In this document: in pieces, positions 12,473 through 26,034 of the stretch
Position numbering within the stretch: the stretch's first letter is position 1
How the letters are laid out: each line of letters starts with the position of its first letter
Assembly: GCA_008360975.2 (NCBI GenBank)
Contig: CM039180.1
Location: 10,135,122 to 10,199,121 of the forward strand
Source of the DNA: Lichenostomus cassidix
Taxonomy: Eukaryota; Chordata; Aves; Passeriformes; Meliphagidae
Length of the DNA: 64,000 bases
Direction: 5' to 3'
Notes under the pieces: model-generated
Told to the model about the DNA's origin: nothing
The model's database searches: none
Seen by the model: only the letters and a program-made list of their open reading frames with translations
Translations under genes and position numbers: made by a program

Positions 12473-13861
12473 AATTACACAACCTTCCATTCAGCTATGA
12501 CTCCACATCAACAAAATCAACTCTTGTCATTTGCATACCCCTGGTGAATAAAAACACTTTTAGAGAGAAAACCTATCACATACATCAGCCAGCTACCATT
12601 TTATATGCATCATCCTTACTGCATGAGTTTGTTCAATTCATTTTTAAATAAATCTATATATCAATATTAATACACCTCTGTTTAAAAGATTCATGGAGTT
12701 TGAAGGGGTTATCTACTGATCAAGTCTGAAAAATCTCAACAAATAATTTTGTATATGATCTATTACTGCAGTCTGAGCTATCTTTTAGAAAGATCCAGTT
12801 TCTTTCCCAGAAGGTATCATGTTTCAGTTCTATGTGAAAATGACAGAGAATCTTCAAAGCCATGGAATAGATACTGTCAATGGGAAATTGCTTTTCTTGT
12901 TCAAAAATATTATCCTTATTTTTAGTTCAGAATAGACTTTCTAACAAAAAGGAAATACAAACATAATATTCTGGATTACAAAAAACAAACAAAAAATTCA
13001 ACCAATCCAAAAACTTCTATTTCATTGTAAAATAGAGATTTACAAGCCTAATTTCTTTCTTCTGTGACAAAATAAAAGCATATGATACTGTGACATCTCA
13101 GAACAGAATTAAACACAAAAGGCTCACGTTTTCACCTCTGCTCAATGCTTGAGTTCACAGTAACTGTGCAAATTGGACCTTTGACCTTTCCTTACTTCCT
13201 TGAGCTCACCCCTCTTGGGTTTCTGGCTGTTAGGTACTGCCTAGCTTAATACAGACTCACACAATTCTTTGCTAAATCTGGGTCATGGTACCAAGGATCA
13301 TTTTCTGAACAGATCTATCTTAACTCAAACCCTACAGAGTAAGCTCCCTTTGGCCAGATAGCTTCCTTCAAGTTAAAAATCATGTATTTATAAGAAAGCC
13401 CTAACTCAAAACTCATTAAGCAGACTGCACATTTTCAGATTGTAAGACATTTAGCTACCTTCCAAGGTGGTACCCAAACCAGTTGCCTATAGGCTCTTCC
13501 AGTTTGTGCAGCCCTTTGACCTGGTATGCCAGCCTTTGAAAAAATGTTTTCAGCTGCATAGAAGAGGCAAAGTCCAATTTGGTTCTTTATGTTCTAGGAA
13601 TGTTTTGACCAGTCTTGGCAGTTGGTGTTATATGTTTCTTCCTGATGCTTTCATGTCCATATCTGTAAAATACATCTCTCTCAAAAAATCATTATAAATT
13701 AATCTGAAATCACACCGAAAAAAAAGCCAACAAGGTCTCATATAATTACATTGCTGCCCTGGCACACCTCATATGCTGTGTCCATAAAACTGTGCTTATC
13801 CATACTTGGAATATTCCTCTGGAAGAGCTCTCATCTGTTTGACGCCAAGACGCCTGTTGTT

Positions 13862-13907
13862 ACCTTCATAAAAAGCTGATCTATGTGATCACATTTTATG
13901 AAAAGGT
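13862..13907. other. Compound hairpin (9-bp + 5-bp stems)
   Basis: TTCATAAAA (13865-13873) pairs perfectly with TTTTATGAA (13894-13902). Inside a 3x2 internal loop TGATC (13877-13881) pairs with GATCA (13887-13891), leaving a 5-base loop. Outside a 2-base bulge ACC (13862-13864) pairs with GGT (13905-13907). That gives 17 pairs in a stem of about 46 bases. It is too short for a typical animal miRNA precursor, and its function is unknown. Confidence 0.45.
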
Positions 13908-16228
13908 TACCTTCCGAGAACTCTTAGACTGATTTAACAATCTGTTGATGCCTCAGCTGTCTACAGCAGAAATTTTTAGAAATTATAGTCTTAAGGTAAC
14001 TTCCAACATGCAAAGCTTTTTGTTTTCTAAGGGAAACTTAAGATCTTTCTCTTGAACATAAATGTGTTCCATTACACCTAAGTTTTATGCAGTTGCCAAT
14101 GGCCTGAAATTCTGATCTTATTCAGTAGCTCACAAAAACAAATGATTTTGGAAAATTTGAAGAAAATAATTCCCATTTTAAAAGAAAAACAAAACCCACC
14201 AAAACTGTTTTAACTATGTAAAGAAGTAAATAACAGGATGTACATGCAGGTTATACTGTAAGAGTCATAGAAATGGATAGAGGACCTAATTTCCAATATA
14301 TACTTATGAACTTAGGCTGTATACTTGCTGAGATAAAAGTTGACTGTGTAGGCTGGAAGGAGATCAGGATGTTTTCTGACAGCAGAAACAACCAGGTTTT
14401 TAACCAAGGACCAGACCAGTCTGAGAATACCTTCAGGAACAATGTAAGATAATTTTTGGAGGCTGAATGCAATGGACATGGCTGTCTTCAAGACCTGAAG
14501 TTTCTTCTTAACGCTTAGAGGCTAAGAAAAGAATGACCATAAATGCTGCACAAAGCTTCTCAGACATAAGAAAACTAATGTAATTTTCCATTTTTACCTG
14601 ATATTGACATAAATATATGTACAATGAATCATAATGGAACTAACGGTCTATTGTATTTAAAAATGGGCTGTGTAACTTGCCATAAATATTCTTTAGCCAG
14701 TTTGAATATTATAAGTTGGGATTTGACTGGTTTGTAAGCACTTCATATTTAGACTGTCCTATTCAGACTTGCCAAAATGCATGTTTACTTGCTGGCAATG
14801 TGTTTTACTTTCTGTCAAAATGTGAGCTCTTATAGAGGTAAGAAAGCACTTTCCTATGTGTCAGAAGTCTCTTGAAGATTTTTAGAACTGCTGGGCCTTA
14901 TTTCCCTTTTGCAAACAATGGAGTAAAACAGGCAGAGCTCCATGGTAATGGGTGGAGGAGAGGCAGCTCCATCTGGAGATGTGGAAATGGATGTGATTGC
15001 AATAGCAATGCAAAACTGCTGGACTTAACTAATGTCCAAAAGAAAACGCTGCCAATAACTTCTCAAAATTGATGACTCTCCATTACCATTTCTCCGCTCT
15101 GTTTATTCACTGCTATCCCTCTCCCTGGAAAGGCTTGAGAGAGCACAAAATGGTCAGATAATTTGAAGGCAAACAGTTCTTGTTTTATGTACTCATAGAA
15201 TGAAATACTGACAGACAACAAAATCCATCTCTGCAATCATCTGAGACCTACTTCACTATGGTTTTATTGTATCTAATGATTTGTTAATGATATATCTGAC
15301 ATGATAAAAACACCTATCTATAATTTGGGAGTCACTTTGTGAAGTTACAGAACAGCCTAGGGGACAATGTCAGATAGGACTGAGTGTCTTCAAGATCCAC
15401 ATCTGAAAACTACCAAAGCTTTTGAGCTTCTATTCAAATGCAGATTATAAAAACCAAGTTTAATATCTGGAAATCGGCATGCTGCCAGAGATCTAAATAG
15501 GTATCATAACTGCAAAGAAGACACATTATTTAGAGTTTGTTATTTTCATGCAGGCTCTGTTAACACACAAACGTACAATGGCACACACAGCATTTTTTGT
15601 CTAAATGCAATTATTGCATTGCTACACATCCTTGGCTGATATTAGCAGCACCTTGTGCAGCTTCCACAAGGTTTCTTGTAGGTTGTTTCTGTATGAGTGT
15701 TTTAGGAACTGTGAAACTGTAACCTATGGTCTTTTTTGCTGATTGTGTATCTTCAACTAATTATAAGAAAGCTGGTTTATGCTTGAGATCAAAAGGCAAC
15801 TAGAAAAGCAGCAACTCACTTCACACTTTGGATTGTGACAGATACTCAAATTCATCAAGCTGAAAATACCTCAGATTCCATTGGGCATCTCCTTTTTAAA
15901 AGCATTTGCATCGATAAATTGTGGTCTTGAATTAATAAAATAAATACATTAAAACAGTGATTTAATACTCCTTGCTATCTTCTGTTTCCATCTTTTTCTT
16001 ACTCTACAAAGCATGTAGTATTTGTTGTTTAATAGTTTTAGACTTCAAAATGGAACTGCTCTTATTCTGTGCTTAAAATGGTCAAATAAGAAAGATTTTT
16101 TCTTAAGGAGCAGCATACCCAAATCAATAATTGGTGATTTATTTACCTCTTTTTGTACTGCACAATTTTTGAGGAGTAAGAGGCTTTTAAATGGAAAGAA
16201 GACTATATCTCTGATGTGGCTGTTCATT

Positions 16229-16255
16229 AGCTGATTGTTGAGGTAACAATCAGCT
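16229..16255. other. Perfect 11-bp hairpin with 5-base loop
   Basis: AGCTGATTGTT (16229-16239) and AACAATCAGCT (16245-16255) are exact reverse complements separated by GAGGT. This is a compact, fully paired stem-loop in otherwise unremarkable AT-rich sequence. No gene neighbours it, and its function is unknown. Confidence 0.6.
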
Positions 16256-17010
16256 TTAGATTTTTAGAAGGTAAACCATTCAGCAGTGCATTAAGTTCAA
16301 AGGGTTTTCTCAAGTCAGTGAGAGAAGACGAGTGTATGAGAAGCAAGAAGACAAAGGTTAAAAACCCTGCGTTGAAAAATTTATCATCATGCTTGCTTGA
16401 GAAAGATGGGCATCTGGAAAGATGTCCTCACAAAAATTAGGTGGAAATTGCTTTTATGTAATTTGAGTGATTTCTTCATCTAGCCTTTTTTATGCTATTC
16501 ACATTGGGAGATGGAGAAAAACAGTAGTGTTCAATCCACCTAGCTGCATGTTCTCATGTAGTATCATTGATGCATTTTTTTTCCAAATTGATGCTCTTGA
16601 GCATTCTCCACTAGCACATTCAAGGAGCTAGAAATGTCATTTAATCCAAGTATGGATAAAAACTGTTAATCCAGTTATTAGCTGACAATTTGGGCTCAAC
16701 TAAGATGTAAAGCTAATTTGAATGTATTTACTGGATAGTTAATTAATCCACTAAATTAAAGCATAATATTTTCAAAAAATGCATAAACTAGTTCAGAATG
16801 CTAGATTTCAGGTAGTACCATGTTTCACCTATGTTTGCTATTTCTGAGATCATTACAGGCCAAATCAACATAAACATTAATATGCCTATGAAGAATATTC
16901 CACCCATTCTTGACAAATATTTTAATGACATATGACAGCATGCTAATTGTTTGGTGGCAGGAATTTCATTAATATGACATCCACATGTAGGTCAGAAGGA
17001 CAAAAAAACT

Positions 17011-17133
17011 GTACATGAGCGAGCAATGAATGACTGCAGCCCAGAAAAACAAAAACTCCTGGGCTGCACCCAAAGCACTTTTACATGATCTTTTAGGTGC
17101 CTTCCAGCCTAAACCATTCCAGGATTCTATGAC
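17011..17133 (+). mobile_element. CR1 LINE relic with internal deletion
   Basis: The left part (about 17011-17078) carries the CR1 motif pattern 'gcagcccagaaa...ctcctgggctgcac', from the end of the reverse-transcriptase ORF. The right part (about 17079-17133) is the CR1 3' terminus: 'catgatcttttaggtgcctt' then 'ccagcctaaaccattcc' and one 'attctatg' octamer. In a full element these segments lie several hundred bases apart, so this copy has lost the interval. The single remaining octamer and the divergence suggest an old insertion. Confidence 0.65.
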
Positions 17134-18127
17134 AAGACTGAAAGGCATTACTACCTGCATATACATACAAAATCAATGTGCTGCACTGCTTGCCCAGCAT
17201 GTTTGTATGCTGCAATGCCTATTTACGATGCTTATTTCAAACTGCAGTATCTCAGTGTCCACCTGTGAAGGACCATGACTCAATAGCAGGTGTCATCTCA
17301 GGTGGTGTTCATGCCTGCATGCTGTTCATCTTTAGAAGTTAGTTTTCATTCCCAGCACCTGCATTCACAGATGTCTAGCCAGTAAATAATATTTTTACTC
17401 ATCCTGCACAGGACAACTTGAAAAATATGTTATTGTAAGCAAGTTCCGGAATAAGCATAATACTTTTCTGGAAGTGGATTTTGCAATCATCTCAGGGAAT
17501 TGAGGTACAAAAAAAATCTACTAGTCTGGATTTCATGAGAGGACAAAGAATGTTTGTGAGGCACATACTATAATTCTGCTTTCTGTTTCCCGGCAGATAC
17601 CTTTACAGATAAATAAAAACACATGCTACAGCTACATGATACACTCTTTGTTCACTAAATAAATCCAGTTTAAGTTTACTTAACTTATAAAGTAGAGATT
17701 TAGTATAGGAAATATAGGGTTTTTCATAGAGTGTGTGGACACCTAAATCACAAAGAATGCTTTGCACTGGATACATTTCTAAATTAACTTCTTGGGACAG
17801 AGGATTGGTCTTGACACCAATGGCACTCTGATGATTTGAATTCACCTTATCTTGTTAATTCCTTCTCCTCTTTAAAACAGATTCCAACCACTGAGCTGAA
17901 AAACCAAAACCTAAATATTTATCTTGTTCTCATTAAATTAAATATTTCCTTCCTCCAGAAAAAAAAAAAAGGGAAAATATAAAAAATAGCAAGTTTCAAA
18001 GAAAAACATTAAAAATGAAAGTAGAGAATTTCCTTTTACTCACAAAATTAGTGGGACTGTGATTGCTTTTTTTCTGTTTCCCAAGCAGCCGTCTTGCAGG
18101 CAGTATGGAAAACTAGCATTGAAAAAA

Positions 18128-18160
18128 GACATTTCACAGACATTTTGCAGACATTTTGAA
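18128..18160 (+). repeat. 11-bp unit repeated about three times
   Basis: Units of the form AGACATTTTGC follow one another, the first diverged and the second and third identical over CAGACATTTTG (18137-18147 and 18148-18158). It is a small local tandem repeat. Confidence 0.8.
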
Positions 18161-19172
18161 AATGCAATGAATCCTTCTTGACAATGTTGCATCTCATACT
18201 TGAACAACTATTGAGAGTTTGATTCCAATCCTTGTTCTGAATCCAGCAGAGTACATTCTATTTGCATGCCATAAATGTATTGGGTGTCAATAGCAATAAG
18301 GTATACCATGTCCTTCTTTAATGTCTACATGTAAAATAACTGCTTTGATATTTTAAGCCAGGATCATAAAATAACGCTGATTTCTTTGCTCAGTGTTTAA
18401 GATATTCATGTGTAAAGTAGCATCCTTTATATTTTTGCAATAGATTATCATATAGAGGCTGAAGTTTATTTCCTGCATAGTGGATGATAAATGGATAAAA
18501 CTTCCCTTAAATGAAGGAAAGATTATTCATCTCCAATATAATAGCTAAGTGACATACTGCTTTAATACAACAGTACTAGAACTCTTACTGAGGAAGAGGT
18601 GATGACTTACCCTTTGCTCCTCTTGAACAAAAAAAGAAAAAAATAGTCCAAATGTGGATTTTTCTTTTTTTTAAATTTTTTATTAATGTATGGTTTTACT
18701 ATATGGCTGGAAAGTAAACTACTGACAAATAAAGTGATCCCTGCCCTGCTATAAAGACAAAACCCCAGCATGCTTCTACTCAGAAAACTGCTCTGTAAAA
18801 TCTGCATTATGAGGCTCTGTATTTATTGCCCCAGAAATCACAGAGAAAGTTTTCTTATGTATTTCCTAAGTGTCAGTCCTGGAAGCCATGAGAGCTGCTT
18901 TGATTTCTTTCTGACTTACACAATAACAAAAGTATTAAAGACCCTGTCAAGCCAGGTCTACTGGGAGCACCTTCCTGTCTTCGATTTCTACCTCTATTTA
19001 AGAAGGAAAGTATAAAACTGAGGGCAGAATATGGTGCTGCAACTGAAAATTTGCTCAGATCCTCAGACTGTAAAACAAAACATGACTCATTTTTGCCATA
19101 GACATTCACTGTTCAATGTTTCACTGGAGACCAAAAGCTCTTTTTTGTTACTAACATGTTCATCTCTAAATT

Positions 19173-19242
19173 TATTTATAAAAGAAACATTTTATAAATA
19201 TAAATATAAATTTATAATTTATATTTATAAAAGAAACATTTT
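19173..19242. repeat. 21-bp direct repeat flanking an AT palindromic core
   Basis: Positions 19173-19193 and 19222-19242 are identical over 21 bases (TATTTATAAAAG then AAACATTTT). The 28 bases between them are built of TATAAA/TTTATA units that fold back on themselves. The arrangement looks like a local duplication around an unstable AT-rich cruciform-prone core. Confidence 0.75.
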
Positions 19243-22200
19243 CTGATGTTTTAGAATGAGGATTCATCCATCAAATACTACCTGAAGAAAAAAATCTATC
19301 TGTAAACCTAGTGACTACAAGAAGTAGAATATAATCACAAATATTTTTATTAATGTTTCATAGGTCATAAATACATCATATATTTGGCCTGGAACAATGA
19401 AACAGATCTGAGGGATGTGATTTGTTTAGTAACATCACACAACAGAAAGAACTCAAGCCCAGAACAAAATATGAGGAGCAGCAAAGAAAACCAGAGTACA
19501 AGTGTGCAAGGGGAATATTTAAGTGACTCAAGGGATGGGATGAGAATGAAAATTACCGGTAAGGGAGAGATATTATACCTGTCTAGATCCAGAAGGATTA
19601 GGAGATTGAACAAGATAGCTGGACTGGGAGGAAGAGCAAGATGTTGAAACTGTGGTGGAAAAAACTCCCAACAGCTGTGTTTGGGTAAAAATTGCTTTTA
19701 CAACTGTATCTTACATATACTGCAATTGGTCAGAAACAGTCAGGCTTGAGGTTTAGTCTGTCTGAAAACTCTGGCATAAGTGGCTAATATGAAATTAATT
19801 ATCACCATTTCTCCTTAGAGGTGATGCCTTGATACTTTCATGTCAAATGAACAGTGGTTTCCTTCTGCCTGTGTCAGCAGACCTTGCTGTGGGAAGAATG
19901 TTAATTCAAAAAAGTACTGCAGCCTAAGTGTCATGTCATCCTGCTTCTCTGTTTTATATATTTTAGGTCAATTGAATAGAATATATTGTTAGCCCACAAT
20001 ACACCAAAACATGCACTGCATTTGGAAAGCAGATTGAGGTCTTTGAAGGGAATGTAAACACACTCATGTTTGAATAAAAGCACCTGCTAAACACTCCAAG
20101 AATAATGTGGTTTGCTTTTCATTCTTTCTCCTCTCCACTGTCCAATTTCCCAAAGTTGATACATTTGTTATCTTCATTATCAACAGTTGTTAAAGTAGAT
20201 ACATAGGAATGGAATATATCAGGCTCTCAATTCCCTACAAGAATTAAACAATGTGTAATACTCTGCTTTTTTCCGGGGGCTTTGTCATTCTGATATCAAC
20301 ATTAAACCATCTGAATGAATAGATATGCAATCAAAAATGAATTTGTAGGATAAACACATCATCTATCAAAGTACAAAATTTGTATTAGGAACCCTTATAT
20401 GTACATGACAAACAATTCTTCTGTGTGTATTGGAAGTCAAAAGTGTAAACTTCATCTGCTTGTTTAAGAGATCTTGTGCTTTGTCAAGGTCAACATTGGA
20501 GAATACTAGACACAGAATATATTGGTATTTATGATCTCTTCCACCTATTTTTATACAAATATGAACTCAGTAATCATAAAGAATCTTATAATTCTTTGCT
20601 CATTTATTCCAGCTTTATGAAAATTCTACTTCCATGGAATTTAGTAAAACAAATCAATGATATTGACATGAAATCCTAGAAACATGGCAAACCATCTCAC
20701 TCTTTCCTGAGATCTGATACACCTAGACATCCCCATTGGTCTAATTTCTTAGCAACAAAAAAACAGTTAATTTCTTTGGCATTTTTATCATCCTTGACAT
20801 AGTTTCTTCATAAGAGAAAGAAACATACCCTATATGAACATTTAAAGCAGAAAAGTACACTAGAATTGCACAATTTAGTGTCAGTTAAGATTCTCAGCCA
20901 CTCTATCACTACTTCTTAGTACTAAAGTATAGTTTCCCCTTGTCATATTTTCTATTCACTTTTTCCATGTTATCAGGATCAAGTCAGCCTTCAGCCATAC
21001 AGAAATTTTAATTAGGTAAAAATTTAGCATTTGCCTCAATGTTTAACCATTTCAAAGCAAAGGTATTACCTTAAATCTTAATGAGCTATACATCCTACTA
21101 ATTTTCTTCTCCAGAAGGGAGTCACTTAGAATTGCAGGATGCAATTTTACTGAAACTTGGATAAATGAATCATGGTTGCATCTTGCATTATTATCCACTA
21201 CAGAAAAGTTTATATGAACTTTATAAAGAAAACCTTTCTTGTCTTTTTGTGTAATCTTTGGCTTTATATAAAATTTACATTGCTGGACTTAGTGAATCTT
21301 TGTAGTGTAATCTTAAGCATTGATTGTTTATGCTTATAGGCTTTCCAAATTGCAAAGTGAAACACATTAACTTGAGCTCAAGCTGGTAATGAGCATAATT
21401 TAGATTAAATGCACCTTATTTCAAACCTCAGGTGAGGGAAGAATATGCACAGTCAGCTCCTATTGCACAGCTGATGAGTGGTAACTCATTAAGATGCAAT
21501 TAGTTTTGACTGTGTGGCAAGACCTGAGGGAATTCTTTCAAGCAGTACCTGGCAGTAACCCTCTGCATACCTCTTTTATTTCATAATTAGTTTGAAAGAA
21601 ATTAAAAAGGTATACTAAACAATGTTGAGCATAAGGAAAATTGTAGAAACAATTCAGGAGTGAAAATGGAATTGGACTATTTTTTTCAGAAGGGAATATA
21701 TTTAGAGCTTCATGGAGTAGAGCTGCTCTTTTCACCTTTCCAGATAGCTCTCTATGAAAATGTGCACTTGTTACAATATGTAGCATCAGGCCACGGAATT
21801 CAATGATCTACTACCTATTTAGAAACAACAGAACACACATTTTATATTTTATGTAGTAATCTTTGAAGAAATTACCTTATAGAACCAAACCTTGTAACTT
21901 CAGTATAAAGTCTCTTACAATGCACTATAAATGTTCTGTGTAATCTGTAACATGACCAATACGTTTATCTGTCCCTGACCCAGAACTCAGATTCACACTT
22001 GTCAGATTGACAGATTTTTCCAGTGATTTTAAAGGTTCTCATTTGGGGTAAAATGTGAGGGGTTTAGGGGGGTTGCTTTTTTAAGAACTCTGTGTTGTAC
22101 CCTTATAAACTTACTTGATCTAATATGCCTTTTCTTAGCAGGATAAATACCAATTTTTGAAAGGGTGAAATAATATTATAGTAAGTTGTTTCTCTATGGC

Positions 22201-22613
22201 TTTTGTTTCCATTAAAGTATGCAGTTGTGCAATCACAAAGGGGTAAAAATTGAGGAGAGCTACCTTTGGATTTGATGTGGATAAGCAATCAGAACCCTTT
22301 CTTCTTGAACAAAGGATTTATTTGTTCTTTTGGGCTTTTGACCCTTGACCTCATTCCTCTCTTGGCCCTGAATCCTGGTCCTCCTGTAACATTCCCCCAA
22401 GTCCTAGGGTTTAATTTATCTTCCATTTAGACACTTCTGTACAGCATATTTCAGTCATTAATGTTTGCAGGTTTTTTCCTTTCCTTTTTTTAAGAAGTGT
22501 CCTGGCAATAAGTGGCTTCAGAGCTCCATTCAGTCAGATCCCATTTGGCTCTTACATTCTTTCTGCCTTTCCCGGATACTTCATGCCAGACAGAAACTGT
22601 AGAGCCAGATAAA

Positions 22614-22632
22614 CCCAGCAGGTCCTGCTGGG
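22614..22632. repeat. 19-bp palindrome with one central base
   Basis: CCCAGCAGG (22614-22622) and CCTGCTGGG (22624-22632) are exact reverse complements around a single T. It sits in a slightly GC-richer patch. About one such structure is expected in a window this size, so it is noted without a functional claim. Confidence 0.6.
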
Positions 22633-23919
22633 AATGTGAGATGAGTAAGAAGACACTGGTATGTCTGCCAGATTTATGGCTGGGGTTCACTTCAGGGAAA
22701 TTGTTGTACCTCAGCCAGGGTAGTCCATCTAGACTTCTAGCACACTGTGGCTGCATAAATCTCCCACATGAAGCCAATCCCAGTGTTTTCCAGTGGACAA
22801 ATCTTCATTGCGTGGAATATCAGTACCAATGATTGTTACAACAAAGTTCCATCTCAAGACTGAAACACATCAGTGTGCAGCAGACAACATGTAGACCAAA
22901 ACTTTAATAAAATCAAAGTTGTATTATTGGATTGAGAAACTTTTGACTTACTATAAATATATTCCTTGTAACCAAAAATGAGATCTAACCTATATTCCCT
23001 TAATAATAAGGAATGTTTTACTCTGGAAAAAGCACCGGCTGAAATTTTTCCAGGATGTTTTTCTTGAGTAAACATCAATTTGATAAAGTCCTCTGTCACC
23101 AAGACATATTCATATGATAAAAATACTTTTGACAAAAGAAATAAGATTAATAATGATGTGGTTTACATTTATTTTCCCAATTATTTCATAATTAGTGATG
23201 TTTATTTTTCACGTTAGTTCATAGCTCTTTGCTGTAAATTCCCAATAAGAACAAAATAATTTTGAGTATAAAAAATATTCTGCTTGAATGTAAAATACAC
23301 TGGTTTGCAGTGTAGGTGTTTCCAAGACAGATTGATATGTATTTTGGTGTAGAGATTATTTTTCCCACAGAAATCAAAAACTTAACTTTTTTTTGTTTAC
23401 TACTCTGTAAAATTAGATTAACAATGCAGACAGAGGCATATCCAATATAGGATTTCCTGACTGCAGGACTTTAGAATCTCAGTCAAGGGCTTGTAATACA
23501 CTCATTTACTTCTGAACTTATTGCAATAGGCTCCTTTTCTAGTAAGTGAAGCACAACGGGCAATTTGTGGAAATAATCTTCTGAATACTAAGATGGCTTG
23601 ACTGAAACACCCTAAAATTATTTATTTTAGAGAGAGACTGTAGGGAAACTATGGTCAAAAAAAAGACATTTACATTCATTTAAGTGCAAATGTCTATACT
23701 TTCTGCATAAACTTCAGTAGTCTATAGGGAAAGTATTTTACTTCGTTTTTCTAATACATCAGTCTTGGTGGGAAATCTATTAGAGATATTATGTCTTAAA
23801 AGTGAATTAAATCTGAATTTTAAAGGGAAATGAACATAACGGTTCTATTTTAAATGCATTTATTTTTGAAAATTTGATTGAAATACTGTATGGTCTAAAT
23901 GCATGCATGTATGAGAAAG

Positions 23920-24035
23920 GAAATACATATATATATAAAGATGAAAATGTGAAAGCATGAAGGAAATATTCAGCCTATATATATGCATCCGTGAAGGAAT
24001 TATAGCTATATAAATATGTACTAATCTATATATAC
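23920..24035. repeat. TA-rich simple sequence
   Basis: Interrupted (TA)n blocks of 4-6 units (near 23927-23937, 23976-23984 and 24028-24035) are spread through AT-rich sequence with ATGCATGCATG-like steps. It is degenerate microsatellite sequence. Confidence 0.6.
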
Positions 24036-26034
24036 AGTGTGCATATCTCCTTCATAACCATTGACCTTTGACAAATCTGTTTGTATTGGCCATTTGGTGT
24101 AGTCTATATGAACTATGCAGCAACTGTTTTTAAATATAACTAAATTTAATAGGTTACTTATTGTAGAATAATTGCATTCCAAATGTTTATTGAAAACATG
24201 TATGATTTACAGAGCTCTGATGATTCTTTTGGAAAACTGTATCTGTTAAATTTCAATGAATACTTGTTTCAAATCAGACATTGGATTTTCATACACATTA
24301 CTGCCAAGCTCCATATTAAACATATTCAGGCTGTGACTGATTCATCTCTTTTATTTTTTACAGATGTAGGGTACTGCTTATTTTCATGTGACCAAGATGA
24401 GTTAAAATTAAATAGACAATTCAAGCAGGACAATAATTTCTACATTGAATTTTGATAATTTACAATAATTAAATTATATTTTTTCCCAAGCATAATAGAA
24501 TTTCTATTTAATATATTCACTGTCTCTCATCAATTCTATCACAGGTTGTATAAATACACTGAAAACAGACTTTGACACAGCTGTCCTGCTTGCTGTTCAA
24601 TGCTGCACTGCACTAAGCTACACTCTGGGCAGGTATTAAAAAAATCACACAGTTGAAGTTTACAAACAACTGAAACTGGATAGAAAGGTAGGTCTGATAT
24701 TCATAGGAATAGAAATTCAACTGATTACATGAAGAGATAAAATGCAGGTTTGTTCCTCTTTACCAGTCTAATGACTTCCTGAATAAAACAATGATTTCTT
24801 GACATAAACTGTCTGTTATCATTTTATCAGAAGAAAACATCTGATCAATTCCATTTTCTTTGGCTTTCTGTAAAATTTCTTACAACTGCTGTTCTCACAT
24901 AATGGAAAACACTTTCCTAACCCTGATAGCTGTTTCCAGTCTTTCTATACATTTCATTTTTCTAGGTGCATGAAGAGATAGAAAAACGATATATGAAAAA
25001 ACCCAACAGTACACATAAAATTGTTCATTGTTGAATAGGATATTTGGTTTATTGCATTTAAATCACCATATTGAGTAGATTCTTTAGAGGGAGAGAGAGA
25101 CAATATTCTGACTTCTTTTATGACCTTATTAGTGAAACGCTCTTCAAGACAATTTATAAATAACAATACGGGGAATTGACTTTAATTCAATCACTGGGTT
25201 GGAAAAGAATTGATACAGTATTCTTTGGTATTCTTTAATTTTTCCATTGAAATTTATTCATCAAATAATTCCTTGATTATGTTTTTTATCCATAAAGCCT
25301 GATACTCTTTCAAAACAGAGACAAACATAAATTACAAAATAAACTGATTTCACCTTATAATTGCTTATAATCAATCATATTTAATAAGGTATTTTAGATG
25401 TAATTCAAAACAAAGTGTAAGGGAAAGAAAGAATAAAAAAGTCTGGTAAGATTATCATGTAAGGATTAAAGCTCTAATAAACTAGGAAGGCAGTAAGGTA
25501 AGTAAACTGGGCAAAGTCACTCAAACACTTAGGTGTGGAAAAAGTTTGCAAATTCTCTAAAGCAAACCAGCACAAAACATCTGGAGTTATCACCACAAGG
25601 AGTGTGCACAGAGTGGAGAGGAGGGCTCCAGGCATAACCCCATGAATCATCTCAAGGAGGATATTAGGAGTGAGGAAGGAATGCTACACATGAGAGATCA
25701 GGAAGCACAGTGAAATGATTCATTACAGAGGAATAAAAACCAATGACAAGTGTTTCTTTAATGGTAAATGAGAGCCAGAAAACAAACAGAATAGTTCAAA
25801 GTCAGGATTGGTAAATTTTGAAATACTTTTGATAAGATCTAGCAATAACCTTTTGGTTTGTGTGTCCAATAAGAATGCTGCTGCATGATACGGGAGTTAA
25901 AGCAAGCTGGTTGGTAGAAATGAAGATGGAAAAATGATAGTAGATAACTAAAAACACAAATAACTTAAAAACTGTGTTGAGTAGCCCCAACAAAGAAGGT
26001 GAGCAACCCACAGCCACTTAATCTCTTCACCTCC

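Larger units (their letters stand above)
6268..16220. other. AT-rich non-coding stretch, no gene seen
   Basis: About 10 kb of AT-rich, mostly unique-looking DNA. Open frames are short (108 codons at most, at 10025-10351) and unrecognised. Small structures are a 17-bp tandem duplication (8151-8184), a pyrimidine tract (12441-12472) and a compound hairpin (13862-13907). Slightly more GC-rich patches at about 9930-10350 and 10840-11350 showed no recognisable repeat or exon structure. Confidence 0.55.
17140..26034. other. AT-rich non-coding stretch, no gene seen
   Basis: About 9 kb without a supportable gene; the longest open frame is 106 codons (22512-22832) and is unrecognised. Contents noted are a triplicated 11-bp unit (18128-18160), a 21-bp direct repeat around an AT palindrome (19173-19242), a 19-bp near-palindrome (22614-22632), a G-run cluster (22045-22072), and TA-rich simple sequence (about 23920-24035). 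No interspersed repeat was recognised. Confidence 0.55.

Noticed and set aside
22045..22072. Telomere-like or quadruplex-forming G runs (GGGGTTTAGGGGGG)
   Set aside because: Only three G runs and a single telomere-like step. Not a telomeric repeat array or a canonical quadruplex.
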